From contig NZ_JBBHKR010000062.1 in assembly GCF_037389425.1 (NCBI RefSeq), forward strand, positions 62,001 to 126,000: a stretch of 64,000 bases of DNA, read 5' to 3'. The notes beneath the pieces are model-generated. The model saw only the letters and a list, made by a program, of their open reading frames with translations. It was not told where the DNA came from and searched no databases. A program made the position numbers and the translations under genes. Of the stretch, positions 39,564-48,553 are shown one piece after another; within the stretch, counting starts at the first letter, position 1; the number at the start of each line of letters is the position of its first letter. The stretch is from Stygiolobus sp037389425 (GTDB lineage Archaea > Thermoproteota > Thermoprotei_A > Sulfolobales > Sulfolobaceae).

Positions 39564-40166
39564 TCACCTCACTAGGAATGTTAGGATGAAGGAGATAAGT
39601 ATTGCAACACCCCATGCCAGTTTGTTCCACCTTAACACTTTGATTCCATCTAACGGTGGTATCGGGATCAAGTTAAAGAAAGCTACATAACTATTAAATG
39701 CAAATATTTGTAGAAGAATTGTGTTTACAAGAGAGTTCCCGAATAAGAAGGCACTTGCAAACAACGAGATTATTGCAATTATTATATTTGTAACCGGACC
39801 AGCAAAAGCTGTTTTACCCGATAATTCTTCTCCCATTAGCCCGAATCTACAAAGTATAGCTGTATATCCTGCGACAAAGATTAGAATGCCATGTTTGTAA
39901 TATCCACTAAGGAAGTTTATTAGGAATGTTACAAGAAAGCCTTTAAAACTCAACACAAACCTGGAATTACATCCGTAATTTCTTGCCGTCTGTCTGTGAG
40001 CCAGCTCATGGGGGACAATTGCTGTAGTTGCTGTTAAAACTGCTATTCCTAAATAGAGCGGATTAAAAGACATGAAAGCTACTGCAAGAGAAAGTATTGC
40101 TAGAACGAAAGAAAGAGCTTCATTTAAATCTCTGAATTTCACTTCAAGTTCATTAATAAAGCTCAA
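39564..40166 (-). CDS. Site-2-type (M50) membrane zinc protease
   Basis: This 200-aa protein carries AIVPHELAHRQTARNYG (HExxH) near residue 53 and FNLIPIPPLDGIKVLRW near 165, which provides the third metal ligand Asp. Both motifs are in hydrophobic segments, as in S2P proteases. It is a short form without PDZ or CBS domains. It stands 31 bp upstream of the rhomboid gene, so two intramembrane proteases may be co-transcribed. Confidence 0.88.
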   Translation of the reverse strand: MSFINELEVKFRDLNEALSFVLAILSLAVAFMSFNPLYLGIAVLTATTAIVPHELAHRQTARNYGCNSRFVLSFKGFLVTFLINFLSGYYKHGILIFVAGYTAILCRFGLMGEELSGKTAFAGPVTNIIIAIISLFASAFLFGNSLVNTILLQIFAFNSYVAFFNLIPIPPLDGIKVLRWNKLAWGVAILISFILTFLVR

Positions 40167-40205
40167 GGTTATCTTCCAAGTTATCTCGGCTATTGGCTAA
40201 AAACT

Positions 40206-40787
40206 TTATTGAATGCTTATATCAGTGGAGTAATCAAAATTAGGAGACTCAATACGCCAAACTAATCCTCTCTTTTTGTCATCTATCGATATCATCTTCT
40301 CTCTAATTATTCCTTCAAAGCTTACGTTTGATAATTTCTTGAAAGCATTAAACGCTTCGAATACCGCAAACTTGTATGGATAAGGCATTTTTATTTTCAC
40401 ACAATCTAGAGAAAGTATATTTCTCATTGTGGTAAGCATAGCGTCGTTGAAAAATTCAGGTTTACTAAAAGTAACTTGTGCAGTACCATTGTAGTTCACG
40501 ATGGTTACAAACGTGTGGAGCTCTTCACCCCCCTTCATAATCCAAAGCTCAAATATAGTCCCTAGATTACAAGGTTCCTCAACCTTACTCTCTCCTCCGG
40601 TATAGGAGGTAAACAAAGGGGTCTTATCAGCTATGAACTCTGATAAAGAGTTTGCAAAAGTCTTAGGTTTTATACCTACCTTTCCAAGCTCTTCTACAAC
40701 TGATTTTGTCAAACCGATTACGTTATTATCTTCGGTTAAAAATTTGAAATCTCCTTGTATTCTATTTATGTATGCTTCATACTTCAC
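40206..40787 (-). CDS. Hypothetical conserved-looking protein
   Basis: This 193-aa soluble alpha/beta protein with no membrane segment has an N-terminal KYEAYINRIQGDFKFLTEDN, a central strand-rich region (IFELWIMKGG, TFVTIVNYNGTAQVTF), and a C-terminal helix near FEAFNAFKKL. I do not recognise the family. It is 39 bp upstream of the M50 gene on the same strand, and the small gene at 40797-40964 begins the cluster. Confidence 0.65.
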   Translation of the reverse strand: MKYEAYINRIQGDFKFLTEDNNVIGLTKSVVEELGKVGIKPKTFANSLSEFIADKTPLFTSYTGGESKVEEPCNLGTIFELWIMKGGEELHTFVTIVNYNGTAQVTFSKPEFFNDAMLTTMRNILSLDCVKIKMPYPYKFAVFEAFNAFKKLSNVSFEGIIREKMISIDDKKRGLVWRIESPNFDYSTDISIQ

Positions 40788-40796
40788 AATATTTAT

Positions 40797-40964
40797 TTAT
40801 TTAGAGTTTCCGTTTAAATACTTTGCATATAATTCCGCTTCTATGTTCATATTCTTTATAAGTATAAGCTGAATTAGTTCTCTATCCTTCTCGCTTATCT
40901 CTGAATCCTTTATCATGTGTTCTACTTCTTCTAATTTTTTCACTATTTCACTTAGGCTGTGCAT
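40797..40964 (-). CDS. Small helical protein (55 aa)
   Basis: ATG 40964 to TAA 40797-40799 encodes MHSLSEIVKKLEEVEHMIKD, then SEISEKDRELIQLILIKNM, then EAELYAKYLNGNSK, two amphipathic helices. It lies 9 bp before the hypothetical gene at 40206-40787 on the same strand. An opposite-strand frame at 40633-40872 is a shadow. Family unknown. Confidence 0.6.
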   Translation of the reverse strand: MHSLSEIVKKLEEVEHMIKDSEISEKDRELIQLILIKNMNIEAELYAKYLNGNSK

Positions 40965-41033
40965 GATAATTATTCAATTATGACTACTACTTAAATGATA
41001 ACTAATAATAGAACTAGTATTACTAAGGCTTAA

Positions 41034-41957
41034 TTAATTTTCAGATATCTCTTTATAAGCCCTCCCAATCTCTATAATTTTTTTCACAACCTCGATGGGG
41101 TCTCTACCGAAAACGTAAGTGTTAGCCTCAATCCCTTTACCGCCAAGGTGCACAACACAATCGAGATCAGGACTGTATACCTTGAGAATGTCATTTATTA
41201 TCTCGTCGTCACTTATGTAGCAATCTCTGGGTCCTATATATGCTACTTTAAATCCGAGTTTTCTTAACGCTTTTCCTACACCTTCGTCATATTTTATATT
41301 CATCACAGACCTTATTTCACTGTTCTTACTCATAACGTTTAGAAGGATCTTAGACAAATGTTTACTTGCTCCCCAAATGGGCTTTGAGGCGGGAGTTGGT
41401 AAACCCATGACTTTGGTTATCCTCCCAGCTACAGCGATTACATCGTTTTCGTTTTTTGCATTCTGCCTTGCGTAGGCTAAATTACTTAGTACCTCTGGAA
41501 TGAGGGGGGTGATCAAGGGATTTTGGATCATTGAAAGGGCTACCTCCATCTCGTTTTCTTCTTTAGTTCTATATAAGTTCCTACAGATTTCACAATCGGG
41601 CGGAACATATTTGTCCTTTTCTTTATGATATTTACAGAACTTAAGTTCGCTCAACTCCTTCAAACCGAAGTCTGTGAGGTAGTAGATAGCCCCCTTTACG
41701 TCATTATTACTTAATAAGTCGACTAATGTTGAGAGTAATGAGTCTATGTCATCTTTAGAGAGACCCATTTCGGTTAATTTTTCATACCCCTTTTGTTCGT
41801 CCTCATCCAAGTATTGTTTCACGGCAGGTTGAGTAACACCTAAAAGGGCAGATATTTTACTTTGACTCATTCCGTATTCTCTAAGTTTTTTAGCTAGTAA
41901 CATTCTAATAGTAGGAGTGAGCTCATCCGTAATCAAGGATAAAGGTGTTTTAACCAC
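41034..41957 (-). CDS. HTH-ThiN (thiamine-phosphate-synthase domain) transcriptional regulator, ThiR-like
   Basis: This protein of about 307 aa has an N-terminal HTH, LAKKLREYGMSQSKISALLG, then VTQPAVKQYL. A C..H...C..C segment (FCKYHKEKDKYVPPDCEICR) may bind metal, and the C-terminal ThiN domain is near residues 150-300 (GVGKALRKLGFKVAYIGPRD, VHLGGKGIEANTYVFGRDP). HTH-ThiN proteins repress thiamine genes in response to thiamine phosphates. GTG 41957 is preferred because the longer frame to 41999 runs across the divergent NurA-like gene. A 41-bp overlap of the two starts remains. Confidence 0.8.
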   Translation of the reverse strand: MVKTPLSLITDELTPTIRMLLAKKLREYGMSQSKISALLGVTQPAVKQYLDEDEQKGYEKLTEMGLSKDDIDSLLSTLVDLLSNNDVKGAIYYLTDFGLKELSELKFCKYHKEKDKYVPPDCEICRNLYRTKEENEMEVALSMIQNPLITPLIPEVLSNLAYARQNAKNENDVIAVAGRITKVMGLPTPASKPIWGASKHLSKILLNVMSKNSEIRSVMNIKYDEGVGKALRKLGFKVAYIGPRDCYISDDEIINDILKVYSPDLDCVVHLGGKGIEANTYVFGRDPIEVVKKIIEIGRAYKEISEN

Positions 41958-42636
41958 GATTATCACATTATCAGAAGTAATAAAAAATAAACAGTTCACA
42001 TTTAAAGCTATAGATGGAAGTTTTCACGAGGTAAAAACGAGAGAGGGAAGTTTTGCCTACATAACTCTAGGCATAGTAAAAGGGAAGATACTCAACTCTT
42101 CTTTCACGATAGACGAATTAAGTTACAAGGAGAAATTGTGTGAGAACTGTAACACGGAAGAGATAATGAGGGAAATGGAATACGAAGAAGCGTTAAACAG
42201 CGAAAAGGATGTAGACTTAGTCTTTATGGACAGAAAGCTGAGTTACGATAAATTTAATCTTCCCGTAAATATAATTGCAATAGTTAAAGACCCTCAAGTA
42301 GTTGACCTCGATATCGAGAAAAGCGAACCGTGGTTAGTCGAGGTATATAACGAAGGAAAGATTAGAGGGGCTTATTTTAAGCTCTTTAATTTCTCATGGA
42401 TATTCCTCGTAGAGACTTCGAGTAACTTACCGTGGGAAGAAATTCTCGCCATCCTCTATATTCTAGGAAGAGAACCGATACCAGAGGCTTTAGGATATAA
42501 TTATCCCCTCTTCCTTGCTGACAAGGTTGCTAAGTATTACCGCGACAAAGAGAGTAGGATATTAAACTTTGTTACCAGAAACTCAACTTATAGGTCTTTC
42601 AGGAGTTTGATAGAAAAAAATAGGAGGGGGGTGTAG
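41917..42636 (+). CDS. NurA-like nuclease paired with a HerA-like ATPase
   Basis: This protein of about 240 aa has FKAIDGSFHEVKTREGSFAY near residues 28-47, DVDLVFMDRKLSYDKF near 87-102, and EALGYNYPLFLADKVAKYY near the C-terminus. These are the DGS, D-R-L and GYP-like blocks of the NurA nuclease family. It is smaller than NurA of the Mre11-Rad50 cluster. The next gene is a HerA-like ATPase, the obligatory NurA partner in end resection. The start is uncertain: GTG 41917 is inside the divergent ThiR-like coding region, and no ATG follows before the DGS motif. Confidence 0.7.
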   Translation: MSSSVIKDKGVLTTIITLSEVIKNKQFTFKAIDGSFHEVKTREGSFAYITLGIVKGKILNSSFTIDELSYKEKLCENCNTEEIMREMEYEEALNSEKDVDLVFMDRKLSYDKFNLPVNIIAIVKDPQVVDLDIEKSEPWLVEVYNEGKIRGAYFKLFNFSWIFLVETSSNLPWEEILAILYILGREPIPEALGYNYPLFLADKVAKYYRDKESRILNFVTRNSTYRSFRSLIEKNRRGV

Positions 42637-42684
42637 GTTAACATTATCTTTTCGAATATTGAGGGAAGGCTAAGAGAAATAAGA

Positions 42685-44376
42685 ATGTTTACCAGACCTA
42701 CTGCTGACGGTAGGGGGACTATAACTTTCAGAGTCTTCGTAATAGAGATGCCATTTTCTAGAGATACTCCGATAGATGCAGGTAAACTTTTAGCTGTTGA
42801 GACGATAAGGAAGGAGTATTACTTGCTTCTGGAGGTAACGGACTATTTCCCTCAACATTACGGTATGGTCAACCTCGACGGGAGCGTTCCTCCTGAACTT
42901 AGAGAGGAGATAATGAAGAGGGTTGAGGAGAAATGGGAGAGTAAGGAGTCGTGGATAGAAGTATATGCTTCACCCGTAGGCTACGTTATGAGAGTCAACG
43001 GTGGAGTGGAGTTTAAACGCGGATATATACCACCGTTACCTGGTTCTAAAGTCAAGCTCTTTACGGACGAGACTTTCGAGAAATTCGTTTTCTACGAAAA
43101 CGGGGTTAAAATCGGTAAAGTAGTTAACGAGAACATCGACCTAAGGCTAAACATCGAGAAGGCTATAAAGTATCATATAGGTATTTTCGCATATACGGGC
43201 TCTGGTAAATCAAACCTTACCTCATTGTTAATAAGAAAATCCTTAGAAAAGATGAAAGATCTGAAAGTCATAGTAATAGACGTTTCAATGGAGTACGGGA
43301 TTCTTCTTCTCGATCAGCTCCTAACTTACGAGTCCAGGCTGGTGACACTGGATAGGCTACCCGACAACCAAATAGATGCGGGTAGGAGGCTCCTTAGGAC
43401 CCACGTTATTCCCGAAGAACTTAACGAAGAGCGAGATCTTATCAGAAAAGCCTTTGAGACTCTCTATAACCAAGGTAAACTAAGAAGGCTTTACATGTCT
43501 CCTCAAGGAATTAGTTTCCTTACATACGGCATGCTAATTGATATGGTTAGAAGCCAGACCGAAGACAAGTATGTAGCAACTGCACAGAAGCCGTTTTTCA
43601 TGATGTTACTTCACGAACTTGATAGATTAATGAGGGAAAACAAGTTAAGTAAGGACGATGTAGTTGATGAGGCTGTACTACCCTCACTTAACGAAGTTGA
43701 GATGAAGGCTAGAGAGGCTGGAGTTAGGGAGAACGCTACAATATTTTCGTTTATTTCTGCAATAAAGCAATATATCGAGCTTAAGCCGATAGAAAGCGAG
43801 GAGTATGATGTCGAAAACTTAGCCATTGAGTTATTAGATCAAGATCCAGCATCTCCAAGGCTATTTATAGTTGAAACTCCTAACATGGATGACGCAAGGC
43901 TGGTAGTTTCCTTGCTTATAGACCAAGTCTTTATGAGGAGGAAAAGGTCGTATTCGTCTATGCCTGTCGTTCTTTTCGTTTTGGATGAGGCACAAGAGTT
44001 CATACCTTTTGAGTCAAGGCAAAAGGATTATTCAGAATATTCCTCTATAGCTGTGGAGAAACTTTTGAGACATGGAAGAAAATATCACCTCCACGCACTG
44101 ATAAGCACTCAGAGATTAGCTTACTTGAACACTAACGTCCTTCAGCAAATTCACACCTACTTTGTGAGTACGTTACCCAGACCATACGATAGGCAGTTGA
44201 TATCTGAGACTTTCGGTATTTCGGACTCGCTTGTAGACAGAACCCTTAATTTCGACATAGGTCAATGGCTCCTCATAAGTTTCAAAGCAGCCCTCAAGGA
44301 GGATATTCCAATTATGTTCCACGCTGATAATAATATAAATGAGCTTAAAGAAAATCTACTTAAGATCTTAAAGTGA
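42685..44376 (+). CDS. HerA-like hexameric DNA translocase (second HerA)
   Basis: This 563-aa protein has an N-terminal HAS-barrel-like domain (1-150). Walker A, AYTGSGKSNLTSLL, is near residue 172 and Walker B, PVVLFVLDEAQEFIPF, near 437. LLRHGRKYHLHALISTQR carries the HerA arginine/sensor region. HerA pumps DNA for NurA. No Mre11 or Rad50 gene is in view, so this is separate from the standard Mre11-Rad50-NurA-HerA operon. It overlaps the Pcm gene by 4 nt at the 3' end. Confidence 0.85.
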   Translation: MFTRPTADGRGTITFRVFVIEMPFSRDTPIDAGKLLAVETIRKEYYLLLEVTDYFPQHYGMVNLDGSVPPELREEIMKRVEEKWESKESWIEVYASPVGYVMRVNGGVEFKRGYIPPLPGSKVKLFTDETFEKFVFYENGVKIGKVVNENIDLRLNIEKAIKYHIGIFAYTGSGKSNLTSLLIRKSLEKMKDLKVIVIDVSMEYGILLLDQLLTYESRLVTLDRLPDNQIDAGRRLLRTHVIPEELNEERDLIRKAFETLYNQGKLRRLYMSPQGISFLTYGMLIDMVRSQTEDKYVATAQKPFFMMLLHELDRLMRENKLSKDDVVDEAVLPSLNEVEMKAREAGVRENATIFSFISAIKQYIELKPIESEEYDVENLAIELLDQDPASPRLFIVETPNMDDARLVVSLLIDQVFMRRKRSYSSMPVVLFVLDEAQEFIPFESRQKDYSEYSSIAVEKLLRHGRKYHLHALISTQRLAYLNTNVLQQIHTYFVSTLPRPYDRQLISETFGISDSLVDRTLNFDIGQWLLISFKAALKEDIPIMFHADNNINELKENLLKILK

Positions 44377-45008
44377 GTGAAAAAGAGGAAGTTATAAGTT
44401 ATTTATCAAAGTCGATAAGTTCAAAGGAGCTCTTAGATGCACTGAGGAAAATCGATAGGGAGAAATTTCTCCCAGATCCTTATAGACACCTAGCTTATTC
44501 TAAGGACTATGTTGATAAAGCTATTCCGATAACTAGGAGTTACAATACTACAGCATTGTCATTGGGCATACTAATGTTAGACTTAATGGAATTAAGGAAA
44601 GGAGAAAAAGTCCTTGAGATAGGTACTGGGAGTGGATATTATACTGCTTTAATCGCGGAAATTGTAGGATGCGAAAACGTATATTCAATAGAATTCGACT
44701 CAGAGGCTTATTCTCTAGCAAGGAAGAACCTTACCGAATGCCCCGTCAACCTTATTTTTGGGGACGGAAGTCTAGGACACGAGAAAGCACAGCCATACGA
44801 TAAGATAGTCGTATGGGCTGCGGCTCCGACTTTTCCCTACGTTTTGTACTCTCAACTGAAAAAGCGTGGTATAATGGTGGTTCCTATTGCTGACAGTGGT
44901 GATAAGCAAGGCTTATACAAAATAGTTAAAGGGGAAGAACCCTTTATAGTCAGGGTCACAGACGTAATCTTTTCTAAGTTAAAGGGTTTGTGCGGCTTCT
45001 GGTATTAA
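44373..45008 (+). CDS. pcm: Protein-L-isoaspartate O-methyltransferase
   Basis: This 211-aa protein starts with GTG 44373, overlapping the HerA-like stop. The SAM-binding motif is VLEIGTGSGYYTALIAEIVG, the N-terminal FLPDPYRHLAYSKDYVDKAI is the Pcm substrate region, and the later VVWAAAPTFP matches the AA.. block. It repairs isoaspartyl residues, useful at high temperature. Confidence 0.9.
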   Translation: MSEKEEVISYLSKSISSKELLDALRKIDREKFLPDPYRHLAYSKDYVDKAIPITRSYNTTALSLGILMLDLMELRKGEKVLEIGTGSGYYTALIAEIVGCENVYSIEFDSEAYSLARKNLTECPVNLIFGDGSLGHEKAQPYDKIVVWAAAPTFPYVLYSQLKKRGIMVVPIADSGDKQGLYKIVKGEEPFIVRVTDVIFSKLKGLCGFWY

Positions 45009-45047
45009 GCTTCTAACTTTTAATTTTCGGTTTTAATTAACTACACA

Positions 45048-46136
45048 ATGGTTTCAGTAAAAGAAATTAAAGAAATGTTCAAGCCTAAGCTAAAGCCCAT
45101 AATATGGGATAACAATCAGAATAAGTTAACAGTTCTTGACCAATCCCTCTTACCTTTTGAGAAGATCTTTGTTGAACTCAGAACTCCAGAGGAGGTGGCT
45201 GACGCAATAAGGCTAATGAAAGTTAGGGGCGCCCCAGCTATAGGTATAACTGCCTCATACGGAATGGTATTATCAGTGCTGAAAGCCAGTAATATTGACG
45301 ATGCCTTAAAACTGCTTCACAACGCTAAACAAGTCATGGATAAGGCTAGACCCACAGCAGTAAACCTCTCTTGGGCTACTTCTCACATGCTCAATAGAGC
45401 TAAGCAATATGTAGAGTCAGGTGAAGCTAAGGACATTAAAGAACTCATAGAGTTGCTCAAGAAGGACGCTAACAAAGTCTTCGACGACGAACTTGAAGCT
45501 GAAATTCAAATGGGTTTATACGGTCTAGAAAAACTTAACTCAGGGGATACTGTTCTAACACAGTGCAACGCTGGTGGATTAGCTACTGGAACCGGTTTGG
45601 GTACAGCCCTAGCTCCCATGAAAATAGCACATTTGCTAGGGATGGATGTGTCTGTCATAGCTCCCGAGACGAGACCTTGGTTACAAGGAAGTAGACTCAC
45701 AGTTTATGAATTAATGGAGGAGGGAATACCCGTTACGTTGATCACAGATACCGCAGTGGGTTTAGTCATGTTTAAAAAGATGGTTAACAGCGTAATGGTT
45801 GGAGCGGATAGAATACTTGCAGACGGTCACGTTTACAATAAGATAGGCACATTTAAAGAAGCCGTCATCGCTCACGAGATGGGCATTCCGTTTTATGTTC
45901 TCGCGCCAGTATCTACCTTTGACCTTAAAAGTTCTGTGAACGATGTGAAGATCGAAGAAAGAGACCCTAATGAGGTTAGGACGGTAAGGGGCGTACCCAT
46001 AGCTCCTGAGAACGTTAAGGTCTTTAATCCAGTATTTGACGTTACGCCTCCCAAGTACATTACAGCTATAATTACTGAAAAAGGTGTGATATACCCGCCC
46101 TTCGATAAGAATGTGAGAAAAATAGTTGAGAGGTAA
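45048..46136 (+). CDS. mtnA: Methylthioribose-1-phosphate isomerase (aIF2B-like)
   Basis: This 362-aa protein carries the signature blocks IRLMKVRGAPAIGITASYGM, LTQCNAGGLATGTGLGTALA, ETRPWLQGSRLTVYEL and VGADRILADGHVYNKIGTFK. The Cys in QCNAG and Asp in GADRI are the catalytic pair. It belongs to the methionine salvage pathway. Length and N-terminal helix match MtnA and not ribose-1,5-bisphosphate isomerase. Confidence 0.9.
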   Translation: MVSVKEIKEMFKPKLKPIIWDNNQNKLTVLDQSLLPFEKIFVELRTPEEVADAIRLMKVRGAPAIGITASYGMVLSVLKASNIDDALKLLHNAKQVMDKARPTAVNLSWATSHMLNRAKQYVESGEAKDIKELIELLKKDANKVFDDELEAEIQMGLYGLEKLNSGDTVLTQCNAGGLATGTGLGTALAPMKIAHLLGMDVSVIAPETRPWLQGSRLTVYELMEEGIPVTLITDTAVGLVMFKKMVNSVMVGADRILADGHVYNKIGTFKEAVIAHEMGIPFYVLAPVSTFDLKSSVNDVKIEERDPNEVRTVRGVPIAPENVKVFNPVFDVTPPKYITAIITEKGVIYPPFDKNVRKIVER

Positions 46137-46211
46137 GAAAATCCAATATTTGATATTACTGAGCTTTTTACCCTATTTTTTAAAAAGCTTATGCATAGAA
46201 GAAGTTCTTTG

Positions 46212-47075
46212 ATGAAGCTTCAGCTTGGCATTGCTGATCCTTATACACAAGACCCGTTTAACGACTTCATTAACGCTTTGACAATATCCGGTGCCACTGA
46301 AAATACCATTAGGATCTACTCTATAGCTATAAAGGACTTCCTAGATTATGTAAGGAAGGACCCGAGAGAAGTGACGGTTTCCGACGTTAATAATTGGATA
46401 ATGAACATATTAAGACGGGACACAAGGGATAAGAGTAACGACGCAATCGACAAAAGAAGGAAGAAAACTGTTACGGCAAGACTCTATACGATCGCTGTTA
46501 TTAGGTTCTTAAAATGGCTCGGAAAAGATATCAGACCTACGATACCAAGGGCTAGGAGGCGTGAAGTAATGGCTCTTACCGAGGAACAAGTGAATGCTCT
46601 TATGAATAGCCTCAGGAAGACTCGTGATAAGCTCATAGTCTCCTTACTACTCGATACTGGGTTACGTGCAAAGGAGTTACTATCAGTGACGGTGTCCGAT
46701 GTAAACCTCAATAACAGAAGTATAATAGTGAGGAACACTAAGAACGGAGAGGCTAGAGTTGTCTTCTTTACGGAGAAGACTGCCAAGCTCCTATCTGCTT
46801 ATCTCCAGAGGAATAACTTGAAGCCGGAAGATAAACTATTTAAAATTACATACCACGCGTTGTATCGCAAGTTAAAAAGAATAGGTAAAAAACTAGGTAT
46901 AGACCTTAGACCGCACGTGTTGAGGCATACTTTTGCCACTAACGCAATAAGGAAAGGAGTTCAACTACCGATAGTACAGAGATTACTTGGGCATAAGGAC
47001 ATTAGAACGACTCAAATATACACTCATTTAGTCAACGAAGACGTTGAGCAAATCTACAAAAAGATTTTAGGTTAA
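46212..47075 (+). CDS. xerA: XerA tyrosine recombinase (chromosomal)
   Basis: In this 287-aa protein the N-terminal SAM-like core-binding domain has NDFINALTISGATENTIRIY. The catalytic domain has LLDTGLRAKELL (Arg I), RPHVLRHTFATNA (HxxR), LLGHKDIRTTQIY (His and Tyr nucleophile). It is the dimer-resolution enzyme of archaea, acting at dif. I use ATG 46212 because a TTTTTTAAAAAG box at about 46172-46184 places the transcript start near there; ATG 46191 is the alternative. It is not the missing int(C) of the SSV-type elements. Confidence 0.88.
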   Translation: MKLQLGIADPYTQDPFNDFINALTISGATENTIRIYSIAIKDFLDYVRKDPREVTVSDVNNWIMNILRRDTRDKSNDAIDKRRKKTVTARLYTIAVIRFLKWLGKDIRPTIPRARRREVMALTEEQVNALMNSLRKTRDKLIVSLLLDTGLRAKELLSVTVSDVNLNNRSIIVRNTKNGEARVVFFTEKTAKLLSAYLQRNNLKPEDKLFKITYHALYRKLKRIGKKLGIDLRPHVLRHTFATNAIRKGVQLPIVQRLLGHKDIRTTQIYTHLVNEDVEQIYKKILG

Positions 47076-48047
47076 CTAGCTCCTCCCTAAGAACCTCCAC
47101 TTAGCCATCTCAGCGGCATAACTTAACAAGTCTCTAAAGCTGTTAAAAGTTGATGTTTGTAAATGTAAATACTCGAATTTAGCTTGATTTGCAAGCATGT
47201 ATTGTTGTAAATCTTTGACAATAGGCTTTTTCAATATGTCATTAAGTTTTTCTTTTGCTAAATTTCCTACTACTTTTCCGTTAATATCATCAGGATACGG
47301 TAAGTCCCCATTCGGATATACTGTAATAGCATAGCTCGTTACTCTATTAGACACTTGTTCACCTTTTAGCGCTTTTATGAAGCCCCAAGAATTGTTTAAT
47401 GTAGATCCATATTTCCTCTTAAGGTCTGACAAAATCTTGTATAGCTCTTCCGGGTCTGGAGCGAGTTTAACTTTAGATGTTGGGTAGTCAATAGCTGGTA
47501 ACACGACAATTTTATACTTACACTCGTGTACTTTTCTTACCTTTTCCTCGAGTTTATTTATATTAAAGCGTGTAACAACTGTCTGGACGTTAACCTTCAA
47601 TCCGTATTGCCTGAACTTGCACAGAGTATCGAAAGCTTTTACGTTCCAATGATATTCATCAATAGAATAATGTAGAAAGTCTATTCTATTCGCTAACTTA
47701 GTCAAAAAATTCTCGTCGTTCAGCTTATAGCCGTTAGTGGTTAACATCACATAAAAGGAACCATCGTGTGCATACTCAAGAAGCTCTAAAATATCTGGTC
47801 TCAAAGTAGGTTCTCCTCCCTCGAAAGACAATACCACAATTGATGAATCCTTCATGTTGTCTATTATCTTCTTAACTACTTCAGTCGGGGCCTCCCCGAG
47901 CTCTCCTGAATAATAAGCCGGTGAGCAAAAAGTACAGTGAAGGTTACAGCGGGACGTAACCTTGAACGTCGCGTATCCAGGTTTAAAGGGGTCTCTTAAT
48001 ATCTGAGTGTCGAAAAACCACTTTAGAGCTTTTACATCTCTATTCAA
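47076..48047 (-). CDS. Radical SAM protein, SPASM-like
   Basis: This 323-aa protein has the cluster motif CNLHCTFC (CxxxCxxC) near residue 33. VLSFEGGEPTLRPDILEL is the GGEP SAM-binding loop, and YVMLTTNGYKLND follows. The C-terminal region YAITVYPNGDLPYPDD is the start of a SPASM-like extension without its cysteines. The substrate is unknown. Its start overlaps the end of the gamma-carbonic-anhydrase-like gene by 8 bp. Confidence 0.82.
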   Translation of the reverse strand: MNRDVKALKWFFDTQILRDPFKPGYATFKVTSRCNLHCTFCSPAYYSGELGEAPTEVVKKIIDNMKDSSIVVLSFEGGEPTLRPDILELLEYAHDGSFYVMLTTNGYKLNDENFLTKLANRIDFLHYSIDEYHWNVKAFDTLCKFRQYGLKVNVQTVVTRFNINKLEEKVRKVHECKYKIVVLPAIDYPTSKVKLAPDPEELYKILSDLKRKYGSTLNNSWGFIKALKGEQVSNRVTSYAITVYPNGDLPYPDDINGKVVGNLAKEKLNDILKKPIVKDLQQYMLANQAKFEYLHLQTSTFNSFRDLLSYAAEMAKWRFLGRS

Positions 48048-48552
48048 TTTTTAAAAACCTCCTTGTATGTCTTAAATACTCTTCAGCATTATCACTAATT
48101 AACTTTATTTCGTCTTCCCTTACCTTCCTAATCACTTTCGCCGGTACACCAACTGCAATACTATACGGTGGAATTTCCGTACCTTGTGTAACTACCGAAC
48201 CAGCACCAACTATCGAATACTCTCCTATCTTAGAGCCATTAAGCAGAATCGCGCCCATTCCTATTATAACGTTGGAACCTATCTTAGCTCCGTGTATTAC
48301 TGCGTTGTGACCTATACTCACTCTGTTACCGATCTCTACCTTAAAACCTGGATCTGTGTGAATAGAGGAGTTCTCCTGAATATTGGTCTCCCTACCTATG
48401 CGTATTGAGTCATTATCCCCCCTAATAACGACGTAATGCCACACACTTGTTAAATCGCCTATCTCTACATCTCCTATTATGTAAGCTGTAGGATGGATAT
48501 AAGAACGGGAAGAGATTCTCGGTTTCACTCCATTATATTCTTCAACAGGCAT
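48040..48552 (-). CDS. Gamma-carbonic-anhydrase-like hexapeptide-repeat protein
   Basis: This 170-aa protein has left-handed beta-helix repeats (YIIGDVEIGDLTSVWHYVVI, RGDNDSIRIG, ENSSIHTDPG, GNRVSIGHNAVIHG). The three metal-ligand His residues are in IHTDPG, IGHNAV and VIHGAK. Similar archaeal proteins range from active carbonic anhydrases to acyl-transferase-like proteins. It lies 1 bp after the NSUN gene, in the same operon. Confidence 0.85.
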   Translation of the reverse strand: MPVEEYNGVKPRISSRSYIHPTAYIIGDVEIGDLTSVWHYVVIRGDNDSIRIGRETNIQENSSIHTDPGFKVEIGNRVSIGHNAVIHGAKIGSNVIIGMGAILLNGSKIGEYSIVGAGSVVTQGTEIPPYSIAVGVPAKVIRKVREDEIKLISDNAEEYLRHTRRFLKIE

Positions 48553-48553
48553 T

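Noticed and set aside
46212..47075. The tyrosine recombinase as the missing int(C)
   Set aside because: It is a complete XerA-type enzyme with its own N-terminal domain, 22 kb away and with no tRNA fragment beside it.
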